Source: a virus. From it: a DNA stretch of 38,743 nucleotides. Below, piece after piece: positions 17,296 to 25,622 of this stretch. Within the stretch, counting starts at the first letter, position 1; each line of letters starts with the position of its first letter. A program made the position numbers and the translations under genes. Below the pieces are notes generated by a model. It made no database searches. It was given only the letters and a program-made list of their open reading frames with translations, and was not told the DNA's origin. The DNA is taken from IMG/VR virus record IMGVR_UViG_3300034062_004969, positions 1-38,743 of that record, one strand, 5' to 3'.

Positions 17296-18867
17296 ATGAA
17301 AAATAATATAAAATTAATAATTCCTATGTCAGGAATTGGCAAAAGATTTATATTGGAAGGATACTCAATACCTAAACCATTAATACTTGTTGATGGTTTA
17401 CCAATAATACAACACGTTGTTAATTTATTTCCAGGAATTAATGAAATTCATTTCATTTGTAATGAAATACATATTCAAAATACTGATTTAGTATCTATAT
17501 TAAATTCAGTAACCAAAAATCCCATAATTCATACGGTACCTAATGAAAATAGAAAAGGTCCTGTTGATGCGGTGTTAAAAATAATTAACAAATTTAATAA
17601 TAATGATGAAATTATTGTCAGTTATTGTGATTATGGAACAGTATGGGATTTTGGTAAATTTTTAGAATTTAAAGAAAAAACAAATTTAGACGGTATCATT
17701 CCTTGTTACACTGGATTTCATCCACATATGTTAGGTAATGATAATTACGCATATTGTAAAATAGATAACAATTTAGTTCAACAAGTTAAAGAAAAAGAAC
17801 CTTTTACTAATAATAAAATGAACGAGTATGCATCAAATGGTACTTATTATTTTAAAAAAGCAGAATACATTAAAAAATATTTTAAAAAATTAATTGATTT
17901 AAACATTAATATTAATGATGAATTTTACGTTAGTTTAGTTTATAATCTTTTAATTGAGGATGGATTAAACGTAGGGATTTATGAGATTGATAAAATGTTA
18001 CAGTGGGGTACCCCACATGATTTAGAAAATTATTTGTGGTGGTCAAATTATTTTAAAAAAATAAAAAATCAATCTTCTCAAATTAAAAATCCAAAAAACA
18101 CAACATTAATTTTACCTATGGCTGGAAAAGGTAGTAGATTTTCTGAAGAAAATTTTAATTTACCAAAACCTTTATTACCTATAAATGATAATCCTATGGT
18201 TATTGAAGCAGTTAAATGTTTACCATACTCAGATAAAAATATTTTTATATGTTTAGATGAACACATTAATGAGTTTAATATTAATAATGTTTTAAAAAGT
18301 TATTTTAAAAATTCTGAAGTAATTGGTATTTCAAAAACAACAGAAGGACAAGCGTGTACATGTGAAATTGGTATTAATGAATTTAATTTAAACTTAGAAA
18401 ACCCAATTATGATTTCAGCATGTGATAATGGTGTTTTTTACAATAAAGAAAAATATGAAAATTTATTAAATGATGAAAATATTGATGTAATTGTATGGTC
18501 ATTTAGAAATAATCAATCAAGTAAATTAAACCCTAATTCATACGCTTGGATGGATGTGGATAATAATGATAATATTAAATTTGTTTCTTGTAAAAAATTC
18601 ATATATGAGGACCCTTTAAAAACACATGCTATTATTGGTACCATGTTTTTTAGGAAAGGAAAATATTTTATAGATGGACTTAATCAAAATTATAAATTAA
18701 ATTTTAGGACCAACGGTGAGTTTTATGTTGATGATGTCATTAACAGATGTATTGAAAACGGATTAACAGTTAAAGTTTTTGAATGTGACAATTATATATG
18801 TTGGGGCACTCCACAAGATTATTTAACCTACAAATATTGGAATGAACATTTTTTAAAATATAACTAA
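17296..18867 (+). CDS. Tandem nucleotidyltransferase (two sugar-nucleotide-type domains)
   Basis: A 523-residue protein made of two homologous halves. Each has a pyrophosphorylase signature: LIIPMSGIGKRFI then IPKPLILVDG in the first, and LILPMAGKGSRFS then LPKPLLPIND in the second (starting about residue 270). Each half also has its own acid site (SYCDYGTVWDFGKF; ISACDNGVFYNKE) and ends in a matching WGTPHDL / WGTPQDY motif. They would couple a sugar or polyol phosphate to a nucleotide. I use the ATG at 17296 rather than the TTG at 17284. A 62-base gap precedes it. Its stop overlaps the next start by one base (TAATG). The last gene of the very AT-rich block. Confidence 0.85.
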   Translation: MKNNIKLIIPMSGIGKRFILEGYSIPKPLILVDGLPIIQHVVNLFPGINEIHFICNEIHIQNTDLVSILNSVTKNPIIHTVPNENRKGPVDAVLKIINKFNNNDEIIVSYCDYGTVWDFGKFLEFKEKTNLDGIIPCYTGFHPHMLGNDNYAYCKIDNNLVQQVKEKEPFTNNKMNEYASNGTYYFKKAEYIKKYFKKLIDLNININDEFYVSLVYNLLIEDGLNVGIYEIDKMLQWGTPHDLENYLWWSNYFKKIKNQSSQIKNPKNTTLILPMAGKGSRFSEENFNLPKPLLPINDNPMVIEAVKCLPYSDKNIFICLDEHINEFNINNVLKSYFKNSEVIGISKTTEGQACTCEIGINEFNLNLENPIMISACDNGVFYNKEKYENLLNDENIDVIVWSFRNNQSSKLNPNSYAWMDVDNNDNIKFVSCKKFIYEDPLKTHAIIGTMFFRKGKYFIDGLNQNYKLNFRTNGEFYVDDVINRCIENGLTVKVFECDNYICWGTPQDYLTYKYWNEHFLKYN

Positions 18868-19466
18868 TGAAAAAATATGCACAACACGATGAGGAGGATT
18901 TTTTAAAATCTTATTTTAATGAAAAAGGGTTTGTTGTTGAGATTGGAGCCGCAGATGGTATCACGAATTCTAATTCAAGGATGTTAATTGAAAGTGGGTG
19001 GGGTGGCTTATTGATAGAGCCAAACATTATCAACTTCAAAAAACTAGAATCGCTTTATAATCAAAACAACACAGTTAATTGTTTAAATTGTGGTTGTTCT
19101 GATGAAGAAGGCGAACTAACTTTATTTGTTGACCATAATGATGAGTACCATCAAATTTCAACCTTTTCCGAACAACAAAAAATTAATTGTATAAGTTTGT
19201 ATAATTGTACTTTTTCAGAACAAAAAATATCAGTAAGAAAGGCTATGAATTTGTTCGAAGAATTCAACATAAACAAAATAGACTTTTTGAGTATTGATAC
19301 TGAAACATATGATACAAAAGTTATTAAAGGTATCGATTTTGAAAAAGTAGATATTGATTTAATTTGTGTAGAAACCTTGACATCAGAACTATTGAATTAT
19401 TTAGAAAAATTCGGTTACACAATAATCAAAAGAGGTAATAATACTTTTTTATCCAAGAAAAAATGA
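18867..19466 (+). CDS. FkbM-family methyltransferase (second copy)
   Basis: A 199-residue SAM-dependent methyltransferase-like protein. GFVVEIGAADGITNSNSRML near residues 18-37 is motif I. GLLIEPNIINFKKL follows (end of strand 2), then IDFLSIDTETYDTKVIKGI, the FkbM region with Asp and Glu, and ICVETLTSELLNYL. The AADG-N-S-N signature is the subtype usual in phage and LPS loci. Compared with the FkbM at 8856-9482 it is divergent and less AT-rich, so it is not a recent copy. It overlaps the nucleotidyltransferase by 1 base and the GDP-mannose dehydratase by 4. Confidence 0.87.
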   Translation: MKKYAQHDEEDFLKSYFNEKGFVVEIGAADGITNSNSRMLIESGWGGLLIEPNIINFKKLESLYNQNNTVNCLNCGCSDEEGELTLFVDHNDEYHQISTFSEQQKINCISLYNCTFSEQKISVRKAMNLFEEFNINKIDFLSIDTETYDTKVIKGIDFEKVDIDLICVETLTSELLNYLEKFGYTIIKRGNNTFLSKKK

Positions 19467-20434
19467 AAAAAGCGTTAATAACGGGTATCAACGGTCAGGA
19501 TGGTTCATATCTCGCTGAGTTTCTAATATCTAAGAGTTATGAGGTTCATGGTACTTTGAAAAGAAATTCAGTTTCAGAAAATCAAACTTTCAGATTAGAT
19601 AATGTTTATAATTTAGTGAATTTACATTATGCGGATATGAGTGATTTGTCGTCTCTAATTTCTGTAATACAAAAAGTGATGCCTGATGAAATATACAATT
19701 TAGCGGCACAATCTCACGTCAGAATTTCTTTCGACCAACCGATATATACCGCTAACGTAACCGGTATCGGAACACTAAATCTTTTGGAGGCGGTCAAATT
19801 AATAAAACCAAATACAAAAATTTACCAAGCTTCATCATCGGAAATGTTTGGTAATTCAATAGATTTAGATGGTTACCAAAGGGAAAAAACGCCACTTAAT
19901 CCAGTATCACCTTACGGTTGTGCAAAGGTATTTTCTTATAATGTTTGCAGAAACTACCGTAACTCTTACGGTATGAAAATTTGGAATGGAATCCTATTCA
20001 ATCACGAGTCCCCGAGAAGAGGAACAAATTTCGTAACAAATAAAGTAGTTAAAGAGGCTGTAAAAATAAAACTCGGATTATCCGAAGAATTAAGATTAGG
20101 CAACTTGGAGGCGACGAGAGATTGGGGACATGCTAAGGATTATGTGGAGGCTATGTGGTTAATGTTACAAGATGAGACACCAGATGATTATGTATGTGCA
20201 ACTGGTATTTCCAACTCCGTAAGAGAATTGTGCGACTATACTTTTTCTAAATTAGGATTAGATTATACAAAATATGTTATACAAGACGAAAAACATTTTA
20301 GACCTGAAGAATTAAATGATTTGAAGGGTGATTCGTCAAAATTAAGAAATAAATTAGGTTGGCAACCGAAATATACTTTTGAGTCGATGATTGATGAAAT
20401 GATAGAGTATTGGTTAAATTACTATGGGAAGTAA
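19463..20434 (+). CDS. gmd: GDP-mannose 4,6-dehydratase
   Basis: Converts GDP-D-mannose to GDP-4-keto-6-deoxymannose with NADP, the first step to GDP-L-fucose. An extended SDR: GINGQDG at 8-14 binds the cofactor, SSSEMFG (124-130) holds the Ser and Glu of the catalytic set, and YGCAK (Tyr151, Lys155) follows. The GMD-specific FNHESPRRGTNFVTNK substrate segment is intact. At 323 residues it is slightly shorter than the usual 340-370. It overlaps the next gene, GDP-fucose synthase, by 11 bases, as expected for consecutive pathway steps. Base composition is back to the level of the flanking phage genes. Confidence 0.95.
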   Translation: MKKALITGINGQDGSYLAEFLISKSYEVHGTLKRNSVSENQTFRLDNVYNLVNLHYADMSDLSSLISVIQKVMPDEIYNLAAQSHVRISFDQPIYTANVTGIGTLNLLEAVKLIKPNTKIYQASSSEMFGNSIDLDGYQREKTPLNPVSPYGCAKVFSYNVCRNYRNSYGMKIWNGILFNHESPRRGTNFVTNKVVKEAVKIKLGLSEELRLGNLEATRDWGHAKDYVEAMWLMLQDETPDDYVCATGISNSVRELCDYTFSKLGLDYTKYVIQDEKHFRPEELNDLKGDSSKLRNKLGWQPKYTFESMIDEMIEYWLNYYGK

Positions 20435-21338
20435 GATATTAGTCACTGGTGGGTACGGTTTGGTCGGTTCCGAATTCAATAGTTCGAATTATATACCACT
20501 GTCGTCAAGTGATGCCGACCTAAGAGTTAGGTCTGAAGTCGATAATGTTTTAAAAAAAATTAATTTTGATGGTATAATTCATTGCGCCGCAAAGGTCGGC
20601 GGTGTAGGCGGTAATATGTCATATAAGGGTGATTTTTTCTATGACAATATAATGATTAATACTAATGTTATAGAATCAGCAAGGACTCATAAAATTAAAA
20701 ATTTAGTTGCTTTTTTATCAACTTGTGTTTTTCCCGATAAAGTAGAATACCCCCTCACAGAAAAAAAAATTCATTTAGGACCACCTCATTTTTCTAATGA
20801 TGCATATGCATATGCAAAAAGAATGGCGGACATCCAAATAAGGGCATATAGAGAACAATACGGATTAAATTATAAGTCAGTAATACCAACAAACATTTAC
20901 GGACCTAACGATAATTACAACATCGAAAATGGTCATGTCATACCATCTTTAATTCATAAGTGTTACTTAGCCAGGGAAAATAAAACACCATTTACAATAT
21001 GGGGAACAGGAAAACCATTAAGAGAGTTTATTTTTAGTAAAGATGTTGCAATACTAACTGAATGGGTTCTTCACAATTATGATGAACCTGAACCAATTAT
21101 ATTATCGACATCAGAAGAAATCTCAATAAAAAATGTGGTTGATATCATTACAGAATTGATGAACTTTAAAGGTAGTGTTATTTGGGATGAGTCAAAACCT
21201 GATGGTCAATTTAGAAAACCGAGTGATAACAGTAAAATAAAAAGTTATTTACCTAACTTTGAATTCATCAATTTATATGATGGATTAAAACAAACAATTG
21301 AATATTTTGAAAAAAATTATAGTATTATAAGAAAATGA
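20424..21338 (+). CDS. fcl: GDP-L-fucose synthase (3,5-epimerase/4-reductase)
   Basis: Converts GDP-4-keto-6-deoxymannose to GDP-L-fucose with NADPH. The 304-residue SDR has TGGYGLVGSEF (8-18), HCAAKVGGVGGN (53-64, the family-specific loop), FLSTCVFP (Ser99 and Cys101, the epimerisation cysteine), YAYAK (Tyr128, Lys132) and NGHVIPSLIHK with the catalytic His. Length matches the usual 300-320. It is directly downstream of gmd with an 11-base overlap. Together they supply the donor for the alpha-1,2-fucosyltransferase at 11601-12371. PhoH follows after one base. Confidence 0.95.
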   Translation: MGSKILVTGGYGLVGSEFNSSNYIPLSSSDADLRVRSEVDNVLKKINFDGIIHCAAKVGGVGGNMSYKGDFFYDNIMINTNVIESARTHKIKNLVAFLSTCVFPDKVEYPLTEKKIHLGPPHFSNDAYAYAKRMADIQIRAYREQYGLNYKSVIPTNIYGPNDNYNIENGHVIPSLIHKCYLARENKTPFTIWGTGKPLREFIFSKDVAILTEWVLHNYDEPEPIILSTSEEISIKNVVDIITELMNFKGSVIWDESKPDGQFRKPSDNSKIKSYLPNFEFINLYDGLKQTIEYFEKNYSIIRK

Positions 21339-21339
21339 A

Positions 21340-22068
21340 ATGACGCAAAGAAAAAAACAGAATACTCCGAAAACTGAACCTGTTGAAAGGAAAATGTCAA
21401 AAAAGGATTATATTAATTCTTTGGTGACAAAAAAAATTAGAAATAAATTTCTTACAGAAAGTCAAAAAACATATTACGAGTTATTAACAAATAACCAAAT
21501 AGTATTATGTTCTGGTCCGGCAGGTGTTGGCAAAAGTTACATCTCCATGAAAGCAGCGGTTGACCTACTTTTGGACCCCACCAATTCATATGAAAAATTA
21601 GTGATTGTTCGTCCTGCAGTTGAAGCCGAAGAAAAATTAGGTTCATTACCAGGAAACGTTGAGGAGAAATTGGACCCCTATATTTTCCCTTCTTATTATT
21701 TACTAAATAAAATTGTTGGTAAAGAGGCAAGAGAAAAACTTAAAGAGGCGGAAATCATCGAAGTATTCGCTTTAGCGTATATGAGAGGTATGAATATCGA
21801 TAATACCATTTTGATTTTTGAAGAAGCGCAAAATGCAACTCCAAATCAAATGAAATTATTATTGACAAGAATTGGATACAACTCTAAATTTTTCATATCA
21901 GGGGATTTAGAACAAACTGACAGATATAAAGATAAACGTCAATCAGGATTGTACGACGCACTTCAAAGATTCAAAAGTATTGATGATGTCGGAGTATTTG
22001 AATTTTCAGATAAAGATGTTGTTAGAAATCCATTAATTAGTAAACTACTAAAAAGATACGAAGAATGA
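21340..22068 (+). CDS. phoH: PhoH-like ATPase
   Basis: A 242-residue P-loop protein with CSGPAGVGKSYISM (Walker A, 59-66), VIVRPAVEAEEKLGSLPG, a Walker B-like TILIFEEAQNATPNQMK and the FISGDLEQTDR sensor region. All are signatures of the PhoH family, which is common in marine and freshwater phages. PhoH couples ATP hydrolysis to nucleic-acid work, probably RNA related; the exact phage role is not settled. The N-terminal 45 residues are basic and polar. A 4-base overlap links it to the degenerate-HAD gene. It sits at the boundary between glycan and general phage genes. Confidence 0.94.
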   Translation: MTQRKKQNTPKTEPVERKMSKKDYINSLVTKKIRNKFLTESQKTYYELLTNNQIVLCSGPAGVGKSYISMKAAVDLLLDPTNSYEKLVIVRPAVEAEEKLGSLPGNVEEKLDPYIFPSYYLLNKIVGKEAREKLKEAEIIEVFALAYMRGMNIDNTILIFEEAQNATPNQMKLLLTRIGYNSKFFISGDLEQTDRYKDKRQSGLYDALQRFKSIDDVGVFEFSDKDVVRNPLISKLLKRYEE

Positions 22069-22730
22069 AAATCGGTATTGAATTAAATGGTGTTTTAAGA
22101 GACACAATTGAGAAGTTTAAACAGACTTACGAGAGATATCTAATTGACGAAGAATACGATGAGAAACTCAAGACCTACGAAGCAATTGATAATAACGAAG
22201 ATTATAAAGAAATTCTAAATCAGGTAGAAACCCCATTTAAATACGAGGTTTTGTCTGAAGTAGATTCGATGGACTTGTCAAAACATTTTGCATTTCCAAA
22301 CAACGACGAACTCTATAATTTTATGTACCAAGAATTTCCAATGCAAATTTTTGGTCATGCCCCATCCGCCGAGATGACATCGTTCAATGATTTAAATGAT
22401 TTATATGTTAAATTAAGAGATGAACATGATTTGTTAATTGTTTCAGACGAGATTGGTAAATCCAAACCAGCATCACTTTTTTTCATTTCAAAATTTGGAT
22501 GTTTATTAGAAAAAGTAAAATTTTATTCCAATCAGACAATTAAATCTATGTGGGATGAAGTAGATGTTTTACTTACGGCAAATCCTGACTTATTATTAAA
22601 TCATCCACAAAATAAAATTTTGGTAAAATACGAAACAAAATATAATAAACACGTTTCTTCACCATACACAATTTCTTCAATAAAAGAATTTGAAACTATG
22701 TTGGAAAACATTTTAAAACAATATGCATAA
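22065..22730 (+). CDS. HAD-fold protein with altered catalytic residues
   Basis: A 221-residue protein with the outline of a HAD nucleotidase. The start is MKIGIELNGVLRDTIEKF, where the family motif I D-x-D is replaced by E-x-N. LLIVSDEIGKSKPASLFFISKFG follows (motifs II and III), then DVLLTANPDLL, where motif IV Asp-Asp is replaced by Thr-Ala. Without the nucleophile Asp it is unlikely to be a normal phosphatase. It may have become a binding or regulatory protein. The gene overlaps phoH by 4 bases and the next small gene by 1, so it is expressed with them. The fold call is confident, the function unknown. Confidence 0.7.
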   Translation: MKIGIELNGVLRDTIEKFKQTYERYLIDEEYDEKLKTYEAIDNNEDYKEILNQVETPFKYEVLSEVDSMDLSKHFAFPNNDELYNFMYQEFPMQIFGHAPSAEMTSFNDLNDLYVKLRDEHDLLIVSDEIGKSKPASLFFISKFGCLLEKVKFYSNQTIKSMWDEVDVLLTANPDLLLNHPQNKILVKYETKYNKHVSSPYTISSIKEFETMLENILKQYA

Positions 22731-22993
22731 TGTTCAAAATCTTTAATGACACATATTACGTTGATATCGACGAAATTGAAAAATACATAAACATCCCTTC
22801 ATCAAGTGGTGGTAGTGAAATGCACATTAATGTCGTAAAATACGAAGCGGTTAAAATGATGATGGAAGTTATCATGACCGAAGATGAAGAAATAGACGAA
22901 ACATTAGGGTTGAAAAGTGGTGGGGGTCTGACTATCCCATTCAAAATCGCATTTAATTCGCTTTTAAATAAAAAATTAATTAACAAATATTAA
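22730..22993 (+). CDS. Hypothetical small phage protein (87 aa)
   Basis: An 87-residue protein starting FKIFNDTYYVDIDEIEKYINIP. A Ser/Gly-rich SSSGGSE follows, then an amphipathic helix (VVKYEAVKMMMEVIMTEDEEID) and a C-terminal helix (IPFKIAFNSLLNKKLI). No signal peptide, no membrane segment. It looks like a compact, well-folded phage protein, but I do not recognise it. It lies between the degenerate HAD and a glycosyltransferase with near-zero spacing. It may be a T4-type accessory protein. Confidence 0.7.
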   Translation: MFKIFNDTYYVDIDEIEKYINIPSSSGGSEMHINVVKYEAVKMMMEVIMTEDEEIDETLGLKSGGGLTIPFKIAFNSLLNKKLINKY

Positions 22994-22994
22994 T

Positions 22995-24059
22995 ATGACT
23001 CCTGAACAAATCAAAAACTTAGAAAAATCAGTAGAGAATTTAAAAAATAAATCATCAAGGGTTTATTTTATGGTGCAAGACACCAAAGGAAACGCAAGAG
23101 CGTCAATTGCTCATTCATACAGGATGGCAATGACATTAAAGAAAAACGGATTTAATCCAATAATTCTACATGAAAAACCTGATTATGCCGGTGTAGCAAA
23201 TTGGTTAGGACAAGAATATATGGACGAGTTACCTCATAGAGCAATTGAAGGGCAAAATTTAGAGGTTTCACCTGAAGATTTTATAATCGTCCCTGAACTT
23301 TATGGTTTTGTAATGCCACAATTAACAAACCTTCCTTGTGCCAAAATTGTAAGTTGTCAAGCATATGACCATGTGTTGGAAACATTACAACCTGGTCAAA
23401 CATGGACTCAATTTGGATTTACAAAATGTATCATTACATCTGAAGAACAAAAGCAATATGTTTCTTCATTTATGAAAGGTATATCATATGATGTCCTACC
23501 ACCTGTGATTAGTGATGTTTTCGAAAAACAAGAGTTACCTCCTAAACCGATTATTGCAATTAACACAAGAGACCAAAGAGACACTATGACTCTTATTAAA
23601 ACTTTCTATTTAAAATACCCTCAGTATCGTTGGGTCACATTTAGAGATATGAGAGGATTGTCTCAAAAAGAATTTGCTAATGGACTTAAAGATTGTTTCT
23701 TGTCAGTATGGATTGACCCCACAAGTGGATTTGGTACATTCCCATTAGAATCAATGAAAGTTGGCGTCCCTGTCATCGGTAAAATTCCAAATTTATTCCC
23801 TGAATGGATGAACGAGGACAATGGTGTATGGATTAGAGAAAACAATCAAATTGTCGATTTTGTTTCTGACTTTTTACACAATTGGTTAGAAGATAATATC
23901 AACGAAGAACTTTACCAAAATATAGAAAAGACATCAAAAAAATATTCAGATATTGAGAAGTTTGAAAAAGATGTTATCGAATTGTTTTCAGGATATATGG
24001 AAACAAGATTGGAACCATTCCAAGAACAACTAAATAAATTAGAAACAACAGAAAAATAA
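22995..24059 (+). CDS. Glycosyltransferase family 4-like protein
   Basis: A 354-residue GT-B-type protein. The N-terminal half begins RVYFMVQDTKGNARASIAHSYRMAM (sugar-acceptor side, Gly-Asn loop) and has FIIVPELYGFVMP. The second half begins near residue 190 with PIIAINTRDQRDTMTLIK and ends in SVWIDPTSGFGTFPLESMKVGVPVIGK, where the Gly-Thr-Phe-Pro-Leu-Glu-Ser-Met segment is the GT4-like donor site. Its base composition matches the 1-7 kb genes, not the AT-rich block. With the following GT-A protein it forms a second small glycosylation pair just before the sigma factor. Confidence 0.8.
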   Translation: MTPEQIKNLEKSVENLKNKSSRVYFMVQDTKGNARASIAHSYRMAMTLKKNGFNPIILHEKPDYAGVANWLGQEYMDELPHRAIEGQNLEVSPEDFIIVPELYGFVMPQLTNLPCAKIVSCQAYDHVLETLQPGQTWTQFGFTKCIITSEEQKQYVSSFMKGISYDVLPPVISDVFEKQELPPKPIIAINTRDQRDTMTLIKTFYLKYPQYRWVTFRDMRGLSQKEFANGLKDCFLSVWIDPTSGFGTFPLESMKVGVPVIGKIPNLFPEWMNEDNGVWIRENNQIVDFVSDFLHNWLEDNINEELYQNIEKTSKKYSDIEKFEKDVIELFSGYMETRLEPFQEQLNKLETTEK

Positions 24060-24060
24060 T

Positions 24061-24867
24061 ATGAGCGAGACATTAGACCTATCAGTAATTTTACCAATTA
24101 AATCAGCAAAAGTTAAAGATTTCGATGAATTTTTTGAAAAAGCAATAACATCACTAAAAACACAAAGAATACCATTTAATGAGTTAGTTATTGTTCATAC
24201 AGATGAGGACCATTTGGTAAACATAATTAATGGTTATGATTTTGGTGATTTAAACGTAACAAAGTTAGTTTGGAAAGACGAGCCTAACTATCAATCACAA
24301 ATAAATTATGGAGTTGAGAATTGCAAATCTAATTGGATTTCATTTTTTGAGTTTGACGATGAATATTCTTCAATATGGTTTAAGAACGTAAACCTTTATA
24401 TTAATTCATATGAAGATGTGGATGCTTTTCTACCGATTGTTGTTGATATTGATGAAAAAGGAACATTTGCAGGATTCACAAATGAAGCAACTTTTGCTGC
24501 CAATTTTTCTCCCGACATGGGAATCCTAACTAATGATACCTTACAAAGTTATCAAAACTTTCAATCGGCAGGTATGGTTATCAAAAAGACAGTATTTGAC
24601 CAATACGGTAAATTCAAAACATCTTTTAAGTTAACATTTGTTTATGAATTTATGTTACGATTAACACATAACTCAGTTAAAATTATGACCATACCTAGAA
24701 TTGGTTATAAACATATTAATTTGAGAGAAGGTTCAATTTTTTGGAATTACAAAAATGGTTCGGAAGTTATGGTACCTGATGAAATTAAATTTTGGATTGA
24801 TTCCGCAAAAAAAGAATATTTCTTCACTGTTGATAGACAGATAAAATATGAACCGCAAACCGTTTAA
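24061..24867 (+). CDS. Glycosyltransferase family 2-like protein
   Basis: A 268-residue protein starting LDLSVILPIKSAKVKDFDEFFEKAI, with a VIVHTDEDH strand and an SFFEFDDEYS segment, where Glu-Phe-Asp-Asp fits the metal site of GT-A enzymes. A long central part carries VDIDEKGTFAGF and ending motifs VYEFMLRLTHNSVKI. The match to GT2 is partial because the usual NDGS is replaced by HTDE. It starts 1 base after the GT4-like stop and shares one base with the sigma factor start. It probably acts with the GT4-like enzyme on the same acceptor. Confidence 0.7.
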   Translation: MSETLDLSVILPIKSAKVKDFDEFFEKAITSLKTQRIPFNELVIVHTDEDHLVNIINGYDFGDLNVTKLVWKDEPNYQSQINYGVENCKSNWISFFEFDDEYSSIWFKNVNLYINSYEDVDAFLPIVVDIDEKGTFAGFTNEATFAANFSPDMGILTNDTLQSYQNFQSAGMVIKKTVFDQYGKFKTSFKLTFVYEFMLRLTHNSVKIMTIPRIGYKHINLREGSIFWNYKNGSEVMVPDEIKFWIDSAKKEYFFTVDRQIKYEPQTV

Positions 24868-25610
24868 TGACATTAAGTGGAGACACGATTGATGAGTTAA
24901 AGAAGAAGGGAAGAAAACCAAAATCCGATAATTATTTTGACGAAAGAGAAGAGTTTGCAGTTAGACAATTTTTATCAGCAACAACGTTTGAAGATAAAAA
25001 CAAAATTTATAACCAAGCTCTTAGAAAACCGTTAGATAAAATGATATCGTCAATAATACGACGATACAAATTATATAGAAAGGATATGGATTTCGAGGAA
25101 ATTCACGCTGACACCCATTCTTTCTTGATGACCAAAATTGATAAGTTTAAGCCTTCAAAAGAAAAGAAGGCTTACTCTTACTTTGGTACAATATGTAAAA
25201 ACTATCTTATGGGTCAAATAATCAAAGACCAAAAAGATATGAATAGAAAAATATCATATGAGGATATTTCAAGCGATTTGGAAAACACAGACAGAGAAGA
25301 TTTAATTTATTATATTGAAGACGAAACATTATCAAGCGAACAAATAATAGATAAATTTCTAGAAAATCTTATTGGAGTCCTCCAAGATAAAAATCTAAGT
25401 GACAATGAACGTAGATTAGGTGAGTCACTATATGAAGTTTTTCTTAATTACGATACAATTTTCATCAGTACAGATAACAACAAATTTAATAAAAATATTA
25501 TTTTACTTTCTTTAAGGGATATGACTAATTTGTCAACCAAAGAAATAAGGGCTAGCATGAAAAAATTCAAAAAACTGTATTTTGAGTTGATACAAAATAT
25601 GGTCAGGTAA
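24867..25610 (+). CDS. gp55-like late sigma factor
   Basis: A 247-residue protein with a sigma-70 region 2-like helical core at about residues 48-125: PLDKMISSIIRRYKLYRKDMDFEEIHADTHSFL, then IDKFKPSKEKKAYSYFGTICKNYLMGQI, then a short arginine/lysine region. The DKFKP...AYSYFGTI...NYLMGQI pattern is the gp55 type of T4-like phages, which directs host RNA polymerase to late promoters. No region 4 is present. T4 gp55 is 185 residues, so this one has about 60 more, mostly C-terminal. It is the last gene of the long coupled run, and the virion genes come next. Confidence 0.82.
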   Translation: MTLSGDTIDELKKKGRKPKSDNYFDEREEFAVRQFLSATTFEDKNKIYNQALRKPLDKMISSIIRRYKLYRKDMDFEEIHADTHSFLMTKIDKFKPSKEKKAYSYFGTICKNYLMGQIIKDQKDMNRKISYEDISSDLENTDREDLIYYIEDETLSSEQIIDKFLENLIGVLQDKNLSDNERRLGESLYEVFLNYDTIFISTDNNKFNKNIILLSLRDMTNLSTKEIRASMKKFKKLYFELIQNMVR

Positions 25611-25622
25611 ATATTTATAAAT

